Source: an uncultured Muribaculaceae bacterium (GTDB lineage: Bacteria > Bacteroidota > Bacteroidia > Bacteroidales > Muribaculaceae). Taken from it: a DNA stretch of 64,000 bases. Both the position numbers and the translations under genes were made by a program. The stretch lies in the NCBI GenBank assembly GCA_910585275.1, contig CAJUCW010000003.1, forward strand, positions 1-64,000, in the 5' to 3' direction. Below, in pieces: positions 54,789 through 62,991 of this stretch (positions are counted from its first letter, which is position 1; each line of letters starts with the position of its first letter). The notes beneath the pieces were generated by a model, which saw nothing but the letters and a program-made list of their open reading frames with translations, did no database searches and had not been told where the DNA came from.

Positions 54789-55148
54789 ATGAAGCAAAAA
54801 ATCACTGATGAAATCAAAGAAATATTTTCCCAAAGCGTAAATTGGGCGAAACTGGAAGTTGACTATCTAAAGCTTACGGCAGCAGAAAAGTTGATTGTAT
54901 TGATGAGCGCGCTTATCATAGGCGGCGTAGTGATGCTTCTTCTTCTTCCCGTATTCATAATGTTTCTCTTCGCCCTCGTGGGAGTTTTCAGAATGTTTAT
55001 GTCAGCTCCGCTTGCATATCTTTCCGTAGGCGGAATCGTATTATTATTGCTTGTTCTGCTCTTTATTTTCAGGAAGGCTCTTGTGATCAACCCGGTTGCA
55101 AGATTTGTGACAAAAGTTATAATCGAAAAACATTCATCTAAATCTTAA
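54789..55148 (+). CDS. Holin-X-like (phage holin family) membrane protein
   Basis: A 119-residue protein with an amphipathic N-terminal helix and two strong membrane segments (VLMSALIIGGVVMLLLLPVF and ILLLVLLFIFR region). This is the Act_Hol_X/phage-holin-family plan, found in many Bacteroidetes beside YtxH genes. It is not evidence of a prophage. It probably formed one operon with the YtxH genes before the element inserted. Confidence 0.75.
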   Translation: MKQKITDEIKEIFSQSVNWAKLEVDYLKLTAAEKLIVLMSALIIGGVVMLLLLPVFIMFLFALVGVFRMFMSAPLAYLSVGGIVLLLLVLLFIFRKALVINPVARFVTKVIIEKHSSKS

Positions 55149-55153
55149 GAGAC

Positions 55154-55492
55154 ATGAACGAAATACAGAAATCGGCACAGGAGACAGAGCGCATCACACA
55201 ACCGGAAAATAAATTCAAAGGCTATACACTCGAAGAGCTGAGATATCAAAGAGCTCTTGTATTGCTTCAGAAAGAGTTTTGCAAATCAAGAATTACCCGC
55301 AACATCAATAATCTGCAAAAATCAAACCCGTTGTCGCCATCTACCGCCGCAAGCTCGCTTCCCGGGAAAGTAGGCTTTGTGGCTTCAAAACTTCTCACCG
55401 GCCTGAACTATCTTGACTATGCCATGATAGGGTTCTCTCTTTTTGGCACGGCAAGAAAAATATTTTCTATTTTCAGAAGAAGGAAGAAATGA
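55154..55492 (+). CDS. Hypothetical protein linked to holin-like gene
   Basis: A 112-residue protein with a conserved-looking ELRYQRALVLLQKEFCK helix, a Ser/Pro linker, a hydrophobic segment (YLDYAMIGFSLFGTARKI) and a basic tail ending RRRKK. No named family is recognised. It starts 5 bp after the holin-like gene, so it is very likely part of the same envelope operon. A terminator follows at 55611. Confidence 0.7.
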   Translation: MNEIQKSAQETERITQPENKFKGYTLEELRYQRALVLLQKEFCKSRITRNINNLQKSNPLSPSTAASSLPGKVGFVASKLLTGLNYLDYAMIGFSLFGTARKIFSIFRRRKK

Positions 55493-55610
55493 TAAAAGGT
55501 GTTAAAATTTTAGTAACGCTTAAACTTTTTAAGGTTTCCAACGTCTTAATAGTATAAGGTAATTGTCGCCGACATTGCCAAATAAAATAATAAAACAATG
55601 CTATCGCGAC

Positions 55611-55645
55611 AAAACGGAGTGGAGGTCGAGGCCTTACTCCGTTTT
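55611..55645 (+). terminator. Terminator of the holin-like operon
   Basis: AAAACGGAGT (55611-55620) pairs perfectly with ACTCCGTTTT (55636-55645), followed by further T. It lies about 120 bases past the last gene and about 20 bases before yaaA. Confidence 0.7.
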
Positions 55646-55665
55646 TCATTTCACCCTCACCGCCA

Positions 55666-56445
55666 ATGATAACGCTTATCGCAGAATCAAAAACAATGAA
55701 TCTTCATGAAATGACAGTCGAAGATTCATCCTTTACAGCCCACCGTCCCGCTTTTGAAGAAGAAGCGGACGCCATTATGGAATATATGGCCGCGATGTCA
55801 CCTGATGAATTGGCACAAAGGATTTCGATAAGCCATAAGCTCGCCGCCAAAGCCTTAATGATGATTTATGACTTTCCTAATAAGAAAACGGGATTACCCG
55901 CATTGGTGGCCTTTACCGGCGAAGTCTTCAGGGCGATTGAAGCCAACAAGCTTCCTTCTGAAGCAATCGAATTTGCCAAGCGGAAACTATTCATAATTTC
56001 CTCCCTCTACGGACTATTAAAAACACAGGATATCATCAAACCATACCGGCTCGACTATAATGCAGACTGCTCCCCTTCCGGAGGCGTCTTATCCAAATAT
56101 TGGAAATCCAAACTCACGATCGCCCTGGTAAATCATCTCAAAAGGAATGACGAACGTGAAATTTTGAATCTGCTTCCGTCTGAAGCATCGAAATGCATAG
56201 ATTGGAAAGTGGTCAAGGCCTTTGCTCGAGTTGAAGCACCGGAGTTTAAAACGCTCACAGAAAATGCCACATTGAAGACTCCGCATTCGGGCAAGATCAA
56301 GGAACTGAGAGGCGATATGGCCCGCTACATATTGACCAAACGGATTGATTCGCTGCGCGAGGTCCTTTCATTTGAAACCTCCCGGTTCTCCGCAGACGTA
56401 GAAAATCATCGCAAAGGCATCCCGAGATTTCTTGTAAATGAATGA
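55666..56445 (+). CDS. yaaA: Peroxide stress protein YaaA
   Basis: A 259-residue DUF328/UPF0246 protein that lowers free iron and DNA damage during peroxide stress. Family motifs are IAESKTM near the start, LPALVAFTGEVFRAI, the FIISSLYGLLKTQDIIKPYRL segment and the basic C-terminal MARYILTKRI. It is a single gene between a terminator and the ncRNA promoter. Confidence 0.92.
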   Translation: MITLIAESKTMNLHEMTVEDSSFTAHRPAFEEEADAIMEYMAAMSPDELAQRISISHKLAAKALMMIYDFPNKKTGLPALVAFTGEVFRAIEANKLPSEAIEFAKRKLFIISSLYGLLKTQDIIKPYRLDYNADCSPSGGVLSKYWKSKLTIALVNHLKRNDEREILNLLPSEASKCIDWKVVKAFARVEAPEFKTLTENATLKTPHSGKIKELRGDMARYILTKRIDSLREVLSFETSRFSADVENHRKGIPRFLVNE

Positions 56446-56482
56446 CAAAACCTCACTTGTTAATAACTTTTCGGGACTGGCT

Positions 56483-56514
56483 CTTGCATATACAAACCAT
56501 TTCTATTAACTTTG
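56483..56514 (+). promoter_or_regulatory. Promoter of the ncRNA candidate
   Basis: CTTG (56483-56486), a 20-base spacer and TAACTTTG (56507-56514) approximate the Bacteroidetes consensus with one mismatch. The predicted start near 56521 is about 295 bases before the nitroreductase gene. Confidence 0.6.
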
Positions 56515-56520
56515 CGTTGT

Positions 56521-56792
56521 AGAAATAAAGACAACAATAAAGCAAGAGAGCTTTATCCCAAAACCACATCAAAGATATTGGGAAACTCATCAAATATTTA
56601 TGAAATACCGAGACCAGCCGTCGTGTCAATGGCGGGCCCCACTCCTTAGGGAGAAGCTTTTCAGCGCAGGCGGATTACAAAGATACGGTGGCACTCAAAT
56701 CCTGTCATTCGGAGTTTCATCACAAATTACTTTGGTGTGGCCTCATACAAGCCGATGATCTGGCCTACAAGCCTTTTCATCGGCTTATTTAT
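56521..56792 (+). ncRNA. Structured ncRNA candidate, possibly 6S-like
   Basis: A gene-free stretch of about 270 bases with its own promoter and terminator. CCACATCAAAG (56564-56574) pairs fully with CTTTGGTGTGG (56730-56740), one pair being G-U, giving a long-range helix that encloses about 155 bases. Inside is a small hairpin CTCC-TTAG-GGAG. This long closed-rod layout recalls 6S RNA, but I see no diagnostic sequence, and a local alternative pairing (TCCCAA/TTGGGA) exists near the 5' side. It does not resemble tmRNA, RNase P or SRP RNA. A long 5' leader of the nitroreductase gene is the alternative. Confidence 0.5.
56749..56786 (+). terminator. Terminator of the ncRNA candidate
   Basis: AAGCCGATGA (56749-56758) pairs perfectly with TCATCGGCTT (56777-56786); the loop contains a further GGC/GCC pair. 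ATTTATAA follows, a weak T-tract. Confidence 0.65.
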
Positions 56793-56815
56793 AAACCTAA
56801 TTACAATACCCCTAA

Positions 56816-57568
56816 ATGGAATCTGTAGAAAAATCTTTGCTCGAACGCACAAGCGTACGCAGATATGAGAGGGAGGCTATTCCGGAAAAAGACATGCAGT
56901 TCATTTATGATGCCATCCGCAATACCCCCACAAGCTATAACGGACAACAATTTTCTGTAATTGACATTTCAGACCAGAATCTGAAAGAAGAACTGTATGC
57001 CCTGACAAACCAGAAACAGCTCAAGACATGCAACCGTCTTCTTATTTTCTGTTCCGATTATAATAAAATTACCCTTCTCGCCCGTCGTAAAGGAATAGAT
57101 GTGCCGGAGTTCACTAACACGATGGACGGCGTCACAATCGGCATCATCGATGCCTCTTTGGCCATGATGAGCGCCGTGGTAGCCGCACAGGCGTGCGGGC
57201 TCGGAAGCAACTGCGTGGGCTATCTGCGGACTGTTGACCCTGCGAAAGTGGCAGAACTGCTCCATCTTCCCAAGGGCGTGTTCGTGGTGTGCGGCCTCGC
57301 CCTCGGAGTGCCACGCGAACATCCCGACATCAAACCCAAACAACACAACGAGACGGTGTTCTTCAGCAACCGTTATTGCGCCGATGAGGAAACGCTTGTA
57401 AACAATCTTGCGAAATACGACGAAGAAGTCTCACACTACAACGCCACCCGCTCCGGAGGCACAACCGACAATGACTGGTGCGGACACATTCTCGACTATT
57501 ACCGCCATGCCATGGCATACCGGATTCTCGACTATCTGAAGGCTCAGGGATATGACGTGAAACACTGA
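56816..57568 (+). CDS. Nitroreductase-family NAD(P)H oxidoreductase
   Basis: A 250-residue FMN enzyme of the NfsA/FRP type. The N-terminal RTSVRRYEREAIPEKDMQFI and TPTSYNGQQFSVIDI bind FMN phosphate. The central DGVTIGIIDASLAMMSAVVAAQ and CGLGSNCVGYLR, and the late LALGVPREHPDIKPKQ, are family hallmarks. It reduces nitro compounds, quinones or flavins with NAD(P)H; the physiological substrate is unknown. It starts 24 bp after the ncRNA terminator. Confidence 0.88.
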   Translation: MESVEKSLLERTSVRRYEREAIPEKDMQFIYDAIRNTPTSYNGQQFSVIDISDQNLKEELYALTNQKQLKTCNRLLIFCSDYNKITLLARRKGIDVPEFTNTMDGVTIGIIDASLAMMSAVVAAQACGLGSNCVGYLRTVDPAKVAELLHLPKGVFVVCGLALGVPREHPDIKPKQHNETVFFSNRYCADEETLVNNLAKYDEEVSHYNATRSGGTTDNDWCGHILDYYRHAMAYRILDYLKAQGYDVKH

Positions 57569-57572
57569 TTCC

Positions 57573-57950
57573 TTACATCAGAGGAGCCAGAAAAGCGTCT
57601 TCATAGACCTCTACCCTATAATCTGAAAAGTCTCCGGTCAGAGCTACGATATCGAATCTATATTCAAGGTCTCCGTCCAAAGATTTAAGATAGATATCGG
57701 CGCCACGCACCATTCGTCTGATTTTGTCCGGCGTCACGGCATCCAAAGGGTCGGTGTCCCGTCCGCTTCGCGCCTTGACTTCAACAAACACAACTGTGTC
57801 GCCGATTTGGGCAATCAGGTCTATTTCGATTCTTTTGAACCGCCAGTTGCGCTCCCTTATGGCATAACCGCGGGCAATATAAAACTCCGTGGCCTTTTCT
57901 TCGGCGAATTTGCCGAAGTCAAGGTCACGGAGTTTCGTTTCGTTTTCCAT
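57573..57950 (-). CDS. YraN/UPF0102 nuclease-like protein
   Basis: A protein of about 125 residues with the UPF0102 plan: GKFAEEKATEFYIARGYAIR, NWRFKRIEIDLIAQIGDTVV, FVEVKARSG. The Glu-Asp...Glu-x-Lys pattern is a PD-(D/E)XK endonuclease core, like YraN. The role is unknown, probably DNA metabolism. I start at ATG 57950, one base after the nadC stop, instead of an earlier in-frame Met inside nadC; the two are translationally adjacent. Confidence 0.9.
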   Translation of the reverse strand: MENETKLRDLDFGKFAEEKATEFYIARGYAIRERNWRFKRIEIDLIAQIGDTVVFVEVKARSGRDTDPLDAVTPDKIRRMVRGADIYLKSLDGDLEYRFDIVALTGDFSDYRVEVYEDAFLAPLM

Positions 57951-57951
57951 C

Positions 57952-58800
57952 TCAGAAAGCCTTGAACGACATGTCAAGCCCTTTCACACTGTGGGTCAAC
58001 GCACCCACAGAAATAAAATCGACCCCTGCTTCACCATATTCCCTGAGATTGGCGAGGGTGATGCCTCCGCTCGACTCCGTTTCCATCGTGCCCCCGACAA
58101 GCTTTACAGCCTCCTTGGTGAGTTCGGGAGTAAAGTTATCGAACATGATACGGTCAACGCCACCGATGGCCATAACCCTGCGGATATCGTCGAGCGACCT
58201 TACTTCTACCTCTATTTTCAGGTCCTTCCCCTTCTCTTTGCAGTATTCCCTTGCTCGCTCGATAGCCTTCTCGATGCCGCCGGCAAAATCGATATGGTTG
58301 TCTTTTATAAGAATCATGTCGAAGAGTCCGATGCGGTGGTTTGTGCCGCCCCCTATTTTCACGGCTTCCTTTTCCATGATACGCATGCCGGGAGTAGTCT
58401 TCCTCGTGTCGAGCACTTTTGTATGTAGCCCCTTAAGCTCGTCCTGATATTTCGCCGTCATCGTGGCTACGCCGCTCATCCTCTGCATGATGTTGAGCAT
58501 AGTACGCTCCGCTATCAGGAGCGAGCGCACCGGACCTTCAGCCACAAACGCTATGTCGCCCGGTTTCACTCGTGCGCCGTCTTCTATCATGACTTCCATT
58601 CTGATTGAGGAATCAACCTTATGGAGCACCCTTTCAGCCTCTTTTACGCCGGCAAGCACTCCTTCCTCCTTCACTATAAGACGCGAGCGCCCCATGGCAT
58701 CGGCAGGGATAGTTGAAAGCGTGGTATGGTCGCCGTCGCCTATATCCTCGGCGAAAGCAAGATCAAGCAATTGTTCGATAAGCTCTTCTTTCGTTTCCAT
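57952..58800 (-). CDS. nadC: Quinolinate phosphoribosyltransferase
   Basis: A 282-residue NadC that converts quinolinate and PRPP to nicotinate mononucleotide with loss of CO2 in de novo NAD synthesis. Motifs are EDIGDGDHTTLST, the ERTMLNIMQRMSGVAT helix, VLDTRKTTPGMRIMEKEAVK and GGGTNHRIGLFDMILIKDNH. The C-terminal MFDNF and ESSGGITLANLREY complete the barrel. nadA and nadB are not in this window. It is followed directly by yraN. Confidence 0.96.
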   Translation of the reverse strand: METKEELIEQLLDLAFAEDIGDGDHTTLSTIPADAMGRSRLIVKEEGVLAGVKEAERVLHKVDSSIRMEVMIEDGARVKPGDIAFVAEGPVRSLLIAERTMLNIMQRMSGVATMTAKYQDELKGLHTKVLDTRKTTPGMRIMEKEAVKIGGGTNHRIGLFDMILIKDNHIDFAGGIEKAIERAREYCKEKGKDLKIEVEVRSLDDIRRVMAIGGVDRIMFDNFTPELTKEAVKLVGGTMETESSGGITLANLREYGEAGVDFISVGALTHSVKGLDMSFKAF

Positions 58801-58893
58801 TATTTTTCTTAATTTTGCAACGATTTATAAAACGGGAAGAATGCCCGCTTTTAAATCAGGTTAGTTATATTTTTTGCGAAATTACAAAATTTT

Positions 58894-59367
58894 ATGGATA
58901 TTCTGCTTCTTACGGTCGGTAAAACCACCCAACCATACGTGATTGAAGGTATCGATGAGTATTTAAAACGCCTGAAAAGATACACCTCTTACAAGATTGA
59001 ATGTCTTCCCGACGTAAAATGCACTCGGTCGCTCACGCCCGACCAGCAGAAAGAGAAAGAAGGAGAAAATATACTTTCCTCGATATCCCAGTCGGACTAC
59101 GTCATCTTACTCGACGAGCGCGGCAAAGAATACACTTCGGTGGAATTTGCCGGTTACTTGCAGAAAATAATGGCGTCAGGCAGAAAAAGGGCACTCTTCG
59201 TCGTCGGCGGTCCCTACGGCTTTTCGAAAGCCGTCTATGAACGTGCCGACGCAAAGATATCGTTGTCGAAGATGACCTTCACCCACGAAATGATACGCCT
59301 CTTCTTCACGGAGCAAGTATATCGCGCCATGACCATCCTCCGCGGCGAGCCATACCACCACGAATAA
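58894..59367 (+). CDS. rlmH: 23S rRNA pseudouridine-1915 N3-methyltransferase
   Basis: A 157-residue SPOUT methyltransferase acting on helix 69 of 23S rRNA. Seen are the start MDILLLTVGKT, YVILLDERGKEYTSVEFAGY, the SAM-binding knot FVVGGPYGFSKAVYERAD and the C-terminal KMTFTHEMIRLFFTEQVYRA with HH in EPYHHE. A single gene, divergent from nadC. A TAATTTTG at 58810-58817 may be its -7 box. Confidence 0.96.
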   Translation: MDILLLTVGKTTQPYVIEGIDEYLKRLKRYTSYKIECLPDVKCTRSLTPDQQKEKEGENILSSISQSDYVILLDERGKEYTSVEFAGYLQKIMASGRKRALFVVGGPYGFSKAVYERADAKISLSKMTFTHEMIRLFFTEQVYRAMTILRGEPYHHE

Positions 59368-59373
59368 CCCATC

Positions 59374-60315
59374 TCAACGTTCGGCGCGCATCGGGTTGTT
59401 GAGGAAGTCTTCGTACGATAGGCGGATGCCGTCGGCGAGTTCCGTTTTGTAGGTCCAACCCAGACGGGCGGCCTTGCTCACGTCGAGGAGCTTGCGCGGT
59501 GTGCCGTTGGGGCGGGTGGTGTCCCATTTTATCTCTCCCTCATAACCTACGATGGAGGCTACCATTTCAGTCAGTTCCTTTATTGTGAGTTCTTTGCCGG
59601 TTCCTGCGTTGACGGTTTCATTACCGCTGTAGTTGTTCATCAGGAAGACGCAGAGGTTGGCAAGGTCATCCACATAGAGGAACTCGCGCAGCGGGCTGCC
59701 GTCGCCCCAGCAAGTAACGGATTCGGCGCCCGATTCCTTAGCTTCGTGGAAACGGCGGATAAGGGCCGGGAGCACGTGCGAATGCTCGGGATGGTAGTTG
59801 TCGTTGGGGCCGTAGAGGTTGGTAGGCATCACCGAGATATAGTCGGTGCCGTACTGGCGGTTGAGGTATTCGCAATACTTCAGGCCACTTATCTTGGCGA
59901 GTGCATACGCCTCGTTGGTCTTCTCAAGTTCGGAGGTGAGCAGGCACGATTCTGGCATTGGCTGCGGGGCCATGCGCGGATAGATGCATGACGAACCGAG
60001 GAACTCAAGTTTTTTGCAGCCGTTGCGCCATGCGGCGTTGATGACGTTCATCTCCAGCATCATGTTGTCGTACATGAAATCGGCGAGGGCCGACGAGTTG
60101 GCGACGATTCCTCCCACCTTTGCGGCGGCGAGGAACACGTATTCCGGCTTTTCAGCGGCGAAGAAATCGTTGACCGCCTGCTGGTCGATAAGGTCGAGTT
60201 CCTTATGAGTACGGGTTATGACGTTGGTGTAACCCTGGCGTTCAAGTTCCCTAACAATGGCCGAGCCCACCATTCCGCGGTGGCCCGCCACATATATTTT
60301 CGAATTTTTTTCCAT
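59374..60315 (-). CDS. fcl: GDP-L-fucose synthase
   Basis: A 313-residue short-chain dehydrogenase (WcaG/Fcl) that makes GDP-L-fucose from GDP-4-keto-6-deoxymannose using NADPH. Motifs: VAGHRGMVGSAIVRELERQG, FLAAAKVGGI, FLGSSCIYPRMAPQPMPES and YALAKISGLKYCEYLNRQYG (catalytic Tyr-Lys). It completes the pathway begun by gmd at the right edge. GDP-fucose feeds fucosylation of capsules and surface glycoproteins in Bacteroidales. Confidence 0.96.
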   Translation of the reverse strand: MEKNSKIYVAGHRGMVGSAIVRELERQGYTNVITRTHKELDLIDQQAVNDFFAAEKPEYVFLAAAKVGGIVANSSALADFMYDNMMLEMNVINAAWRNGCKKLEFLGSSCIYPRMAPQPMPESCLLTSELEKTNEAYALAKISGLKYCEYLNRQYGTDYISVMPTNLYGPNDNYHPEHSHVLPALIRRFHEAKESGAESVTCWGDGSPLREFLYVDDLANLCVFLMNNYSGNETVNAGTGKELTIKELTEMVASIVGYEGEIKWDTTRPNGTPRKLLDVSKAARLGWTYKTELADGIRLSYEDFLNNPMRAER

Positions 60316-60327
60316 TGTTGGTTTTGG

Positions 60328-60391
60328 GTTGTTGGTTGTCAGTTGTTGGTTGTCAGACGAGTCTGACTTGTCTGACTCGTCCGACTCTTCA
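60328..60391. repeat. Short tandem repeats between fcl and the kinase gene
   Basis: The 14-base unit GTTGTTGGTTGTCA occurs twice in exact tandem (60328-60355). It is followed by four degenerate 9-base units of GACTCGTCT type (60356-60391). GACGAGTC and GACTCGTC within the second block can form a hairpin. Confidence 0.7.
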
Positions 60392-60425
60392 GTCCTTGAT
60401 TATGAATTATGCATTTTAAATCTGT

Positions 60426-61586
60426 TCAGAAACCTCGGCGACGGATTTTAATCGGAATCATATCATCGGAAAGGACTGCGTTGTCGGGAAGCACCAGGGC
60501 GAGATGTCCGCCACCGCCCGCACCGAGCATCTTCCATGCGAGTGCCTTGTCGCGGATTTTGTCTATCCATTCCGCCACACCCGGCTGCATCATTGCCGGG
60601 AACATAGCCACCTGGGCGTTGAACGAATCGCGGAAAGCGCAGGCGAACGCCTCAAGATTCTTGTCAATTATAGCGTTCCAGCAGCGGTCGGCGGCCTCCG
60701 CCAAGGCCTTCACCTTTTCCGGCGTAACGTCCTTCCCTTCCACTACGGAACATCCGGGACGGCGCGGGAACATAGGCACAAGCACGATATGGCTCTCAAG
60801 CCATGACAGCACACCTTCGTCATGGCACGACTCTATGCGGTCGGGCCAATACTTGCCGTCGTAATGGTGGCGCGTCAGCCCCGACATGCAGATGCCGATG
60901 GCATCCTGCGCTCCAGAAACGTGCCCCTTGTTCTCGGGGTCGTTCTCAAAGCAGAACAGCAGACGGGCAAGCATCTCCTCGTTGTAGTCCGGTAGTTCGT
61001 ATGGCCATATTTTCCTTGCAGCGTTCCGCGTGGAGGTTGACATGCCCCCGCGTTCCATGAATTCCACAGTAGGCTCTATCGATGCGGTCAGTGCCCAGCC
61101 ATCGCCATACTGTGACACGTAAGGCTGGTCGATCCAGGTTCCGGCGATGTCGATACGGTAAGGGAGACGGCTTTTCACGCCATTCCTTAGCGACGTGGTG
61201 GAACGCGCTTCCAGCCCGGCATCGGGCTCCCTGCGCAGCTCCACATACTCTATGCCACGCTCCTTGCAGAGATTACGTTTGACTTCGCTCCCTCCGTCGG
61301 AGTTGACAACGAAAACGTCAGGCTTAACGATATCAAGGGTGTCGAGAAAGTCGAGCATGCCGCTTCCGGGATTGATAAAAGCGTCCGTAACATAGCGTAT
61401 AGCCTTGACCATATACAGGCGTTCCTTCTCGGAATATACGGTCTTACGGTTTTTCAGCTCCTCTATGGTCTTGTCAGAACCTATGCCCACATAGAGGTCG
61501 CCGTATCGGGAAGCCTCCTTGAAAAATGCCACATGCCCCGAGTGGAGCATGTCGTAGCAACCGGAGACGAAAACCTTCTTTTTCAT
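60426..61586 (-). CDS. Nucleotidyltransferase-GHMP kinase fusion protein
   Basis: A 386-residue two-domain protein. Residues 1-130 are a cytidylyltransferase-like fold (VSGCYDMLHSGHVAFFKEA, then KTVYSEKERLYMV). Residues 140-386 form a GHMP kinase with SRLPYRIDIAGTWIDQP, the HVSGAQDAIGICMSG segment and the glycine motif KMLGAGGGGHLALV. This order suggests phosphorylation and then activation of a sugar, as in HddA-type heptose kinases plus nucleotidyltransferases or in the larger Fkp (fucokinase/GDP-fucose pyrophosphorylase). Fkp is about 950 residues and its pyrophosphorylase domain differs. It sits between a fucose-type transporter and fcl, so a fucose-related sugar is likely but unproven. 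Confidence 0.75.
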   Translation of the reverse strand: MKKKVFVSGCYDMLHSGHVAFFKEASRYGDLYVGIGSDKTIEELKNRKTVYSEKERLYMVKAIRYVTDAFINPGSGMLDFLDTLDIVKPDVFVVNSDGGSEVKRNLCKERGIEYVELRREPDAGLEARSTTSLRNGVKSRLPYRIDIAGTWIDQPYVSQYGDGWALTASIEPTVEFMERGGMSTSTRNAARKIWPYELPDYNEEMLARLLFCFENDPENKGHVSGAQDAIGICMSGLTRHHYDGKYWPDRIESCHDEGVLSWLESHIVLVPMFPRRPGCSVVEGKDVTPEKVKALAEAADRCWNAIIDKNLEAFACAFRDSFNAQVAMFPAMMQPGVAEWIDKIRDKALAWKMLGAGGGGHLALVLPDNAVLSDDMIPIKIRRRGF

Positions 61587-61703
61587 TGTCGTGCCATTAA
61601 TTTTAACGGGAGAGAAGAATGGGGAGAGTTTTTCTAAAATACAATTTTTACAAATAAAACGACGACGCGTTTTGTTTCTTGTGAGGTGGCCGTAAAAAAA
61701 CGG

Positions 61704-62981
61704 TCACGCCAACCGGGCGCCCCCCTTCTTAAGTAATCCCAAGGAATAGATGAGAACCACAAGGAAGCATACCGCCGGCACCCAGAAAGAATTTCCTATA
61801 CCGGAGCAGTCGGATACGAACGCCTGCACCGGAGTTATCAACGCCCCTCCGAGAATCGCCATAATCAAGCCGGATGCCGCAAGTTTGGCGTCATCTCCGG
61901 CCACGCCTTCGAGGGCTATGCCGTAAATAGTGGGAAACATGAGCGACATACAGGCGGAAACGCCAACCAGCGCCCAGACCGAAGGCCAGCCCTCACCGAA
62001 AATTACGGCGAGGGTGCATCCTGTGGCAGCCACAGAGGCCATTGCAAGCAATTTCACGGGCCGGATAAATCCCATAAGCCATGTGAATAGAAAGCGGAAC
62101 AGCGTGAACGCCACTATCGAATAGAGGAAGACGAGCGAAGCGTCTTTTTCCAACACCCCGAGGCGTTCCATGGCGAGCCGTATTGTAAACGACCATACAC
62201 CGGTCTGCACCCCCACGTAAAAGAACTGAGCCACGACCCCGTAGCGCCACCGGCGGTTACGCCAAAGTTCCCTGAACGAGGATGCAATCTTGAAATTTCC
62301 GGCATCCCTGTCGCCCGGCATCCTGACCAGGGCGATAACAACGAGCAATGCAAGCAGTATTCCGCCTATTAGCAAATATGCGCCGGAGACGGCGTCAAGT
62401 TCATGGGCCTGGATTTCCGAAAGTGCGTCCGCACCCATTCCGGCACGTTCGGCGGCGTCAGCCTCATGGAGTTCCGAAAGTACGAAACGGCGGCTCAGCA
62501 GTATGCCGCCAATCGCCCCGATCGGGTTAAGAGTCTGTGCGATGTTGAGACGTCGTGTGGCCGTTTCCGGAGGTCCCATAGAGAGGATATAGGGATTTGC
62601 GGTGGTCTCGAGCACGGCGCATCCCCCTGCCATCACATAAATTGCGAAGAGGAAGAACCCGTATGAAGCAGCCTGTCCCGCGGGATAGAAGAGCACCGTG
62701 CCGGCGGCATAGAGGGCGAGGCCGAGGAGTATGCCTGCTTTGTAAGAACGTCGGCTTATGAACACCGCCGCCGGGAGCGCGAAGCAGAAATACGCGCCGT
62801 AGAAAGCGAACTGCACGAGCGACGTCTGTAGGTCGCTCATCGACATTATGCGTCGGAAAGCGGCCAGCAGCGTATCGTTCATGTTGTTCGCCACGCCCCA
62901 GAGAAGGAAAAGGAGCGACACGAGCGCAAAAGGGAGAATGAGCCTGCGCCCTATCAGACAGCCGGCGGAATTGTTGCCCAT
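61704..62981 (-). CDS. Sugar MFS transporter, FucP type
   Basis: A 425-residue transporter with about twelve membrane segments of the FHS/FucP family. Typical pieces are FLLWGVANNMNDTLLAAFRR near the N-terminus, FAFYGAYFCFALPAAVFISR, and ETTANPYILSMGPPETATRR followed by NIAQTLNPIGAIGG. The close relatives take up L-fucose, glucose/galactose or N-acetylglucosamine with protons. The genomic place, 10 bp after gmd and upstream of the kinase fusion, supports fucose or a related deoxy sugar. Confidence 0.9.
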   Translation of the reverse strand: MGNNSAGCLIGRRLILPFALVSLLFLLWGVANNMNDTLLAAFRRIMSMSDLQTSLVQFAFYGAYFCFALPAAVFISRRSYKAGILLGLALYAAGTVLFYPAGQAASYGFFLFAIYVMAGGCAVLETTANPYILSMGPPETATRRLNIAQTLNPIGAIGGILLSRRFVLSELHEADAAERAGMGADALSEIQAHELDAVSGAYLLIGGILLALLVVIALVRMPGDRDAGNFKIASSFRELWRNRRWRYGVVAQFFYVGVQTGVWSFTIRLAMERLGVLEKDASLVFLYSIVAFTLFRFLFTWLMGFIRPVKLLAMASVAATGCTLAVIFGEGWPSVWALVGVSACMSLMFPTIYGIALEGVAGDDAKLAASGLIMAILGGALITPVQAFVSDCSGIGNSFWVPAVCFLVVLIYSLGLLKKGGARLA

Positions 62982-62991
62982 CGTTCTTATT

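Noticed and set aside
54620..54808. 62-codon plus-strand frame before the holin-like gene
   Set aside because: It lies mainly inside the MITE-like element, and it runs into the start of the true gene in another frame.
54789..55148. Prophage suggested by a holin-family protein
   Set aside because: The holin-like family is common beside YtxH in Bacteroidetes chromosomes; no lysin, capsid, integrase or other phage gene is nearby.
56521..56792. tmRNA, SRP RNA or RNase P RNA
   Set aside because: No tRNA-like acceptor end with TpsiC arm, no SRP GGAA-tetraloop domain and no RNase P core motifs were seen.
60328..60391. CRISPR array
   Set aside because: The units are 9 and 14 bases in direct tandem with no unique spacers.
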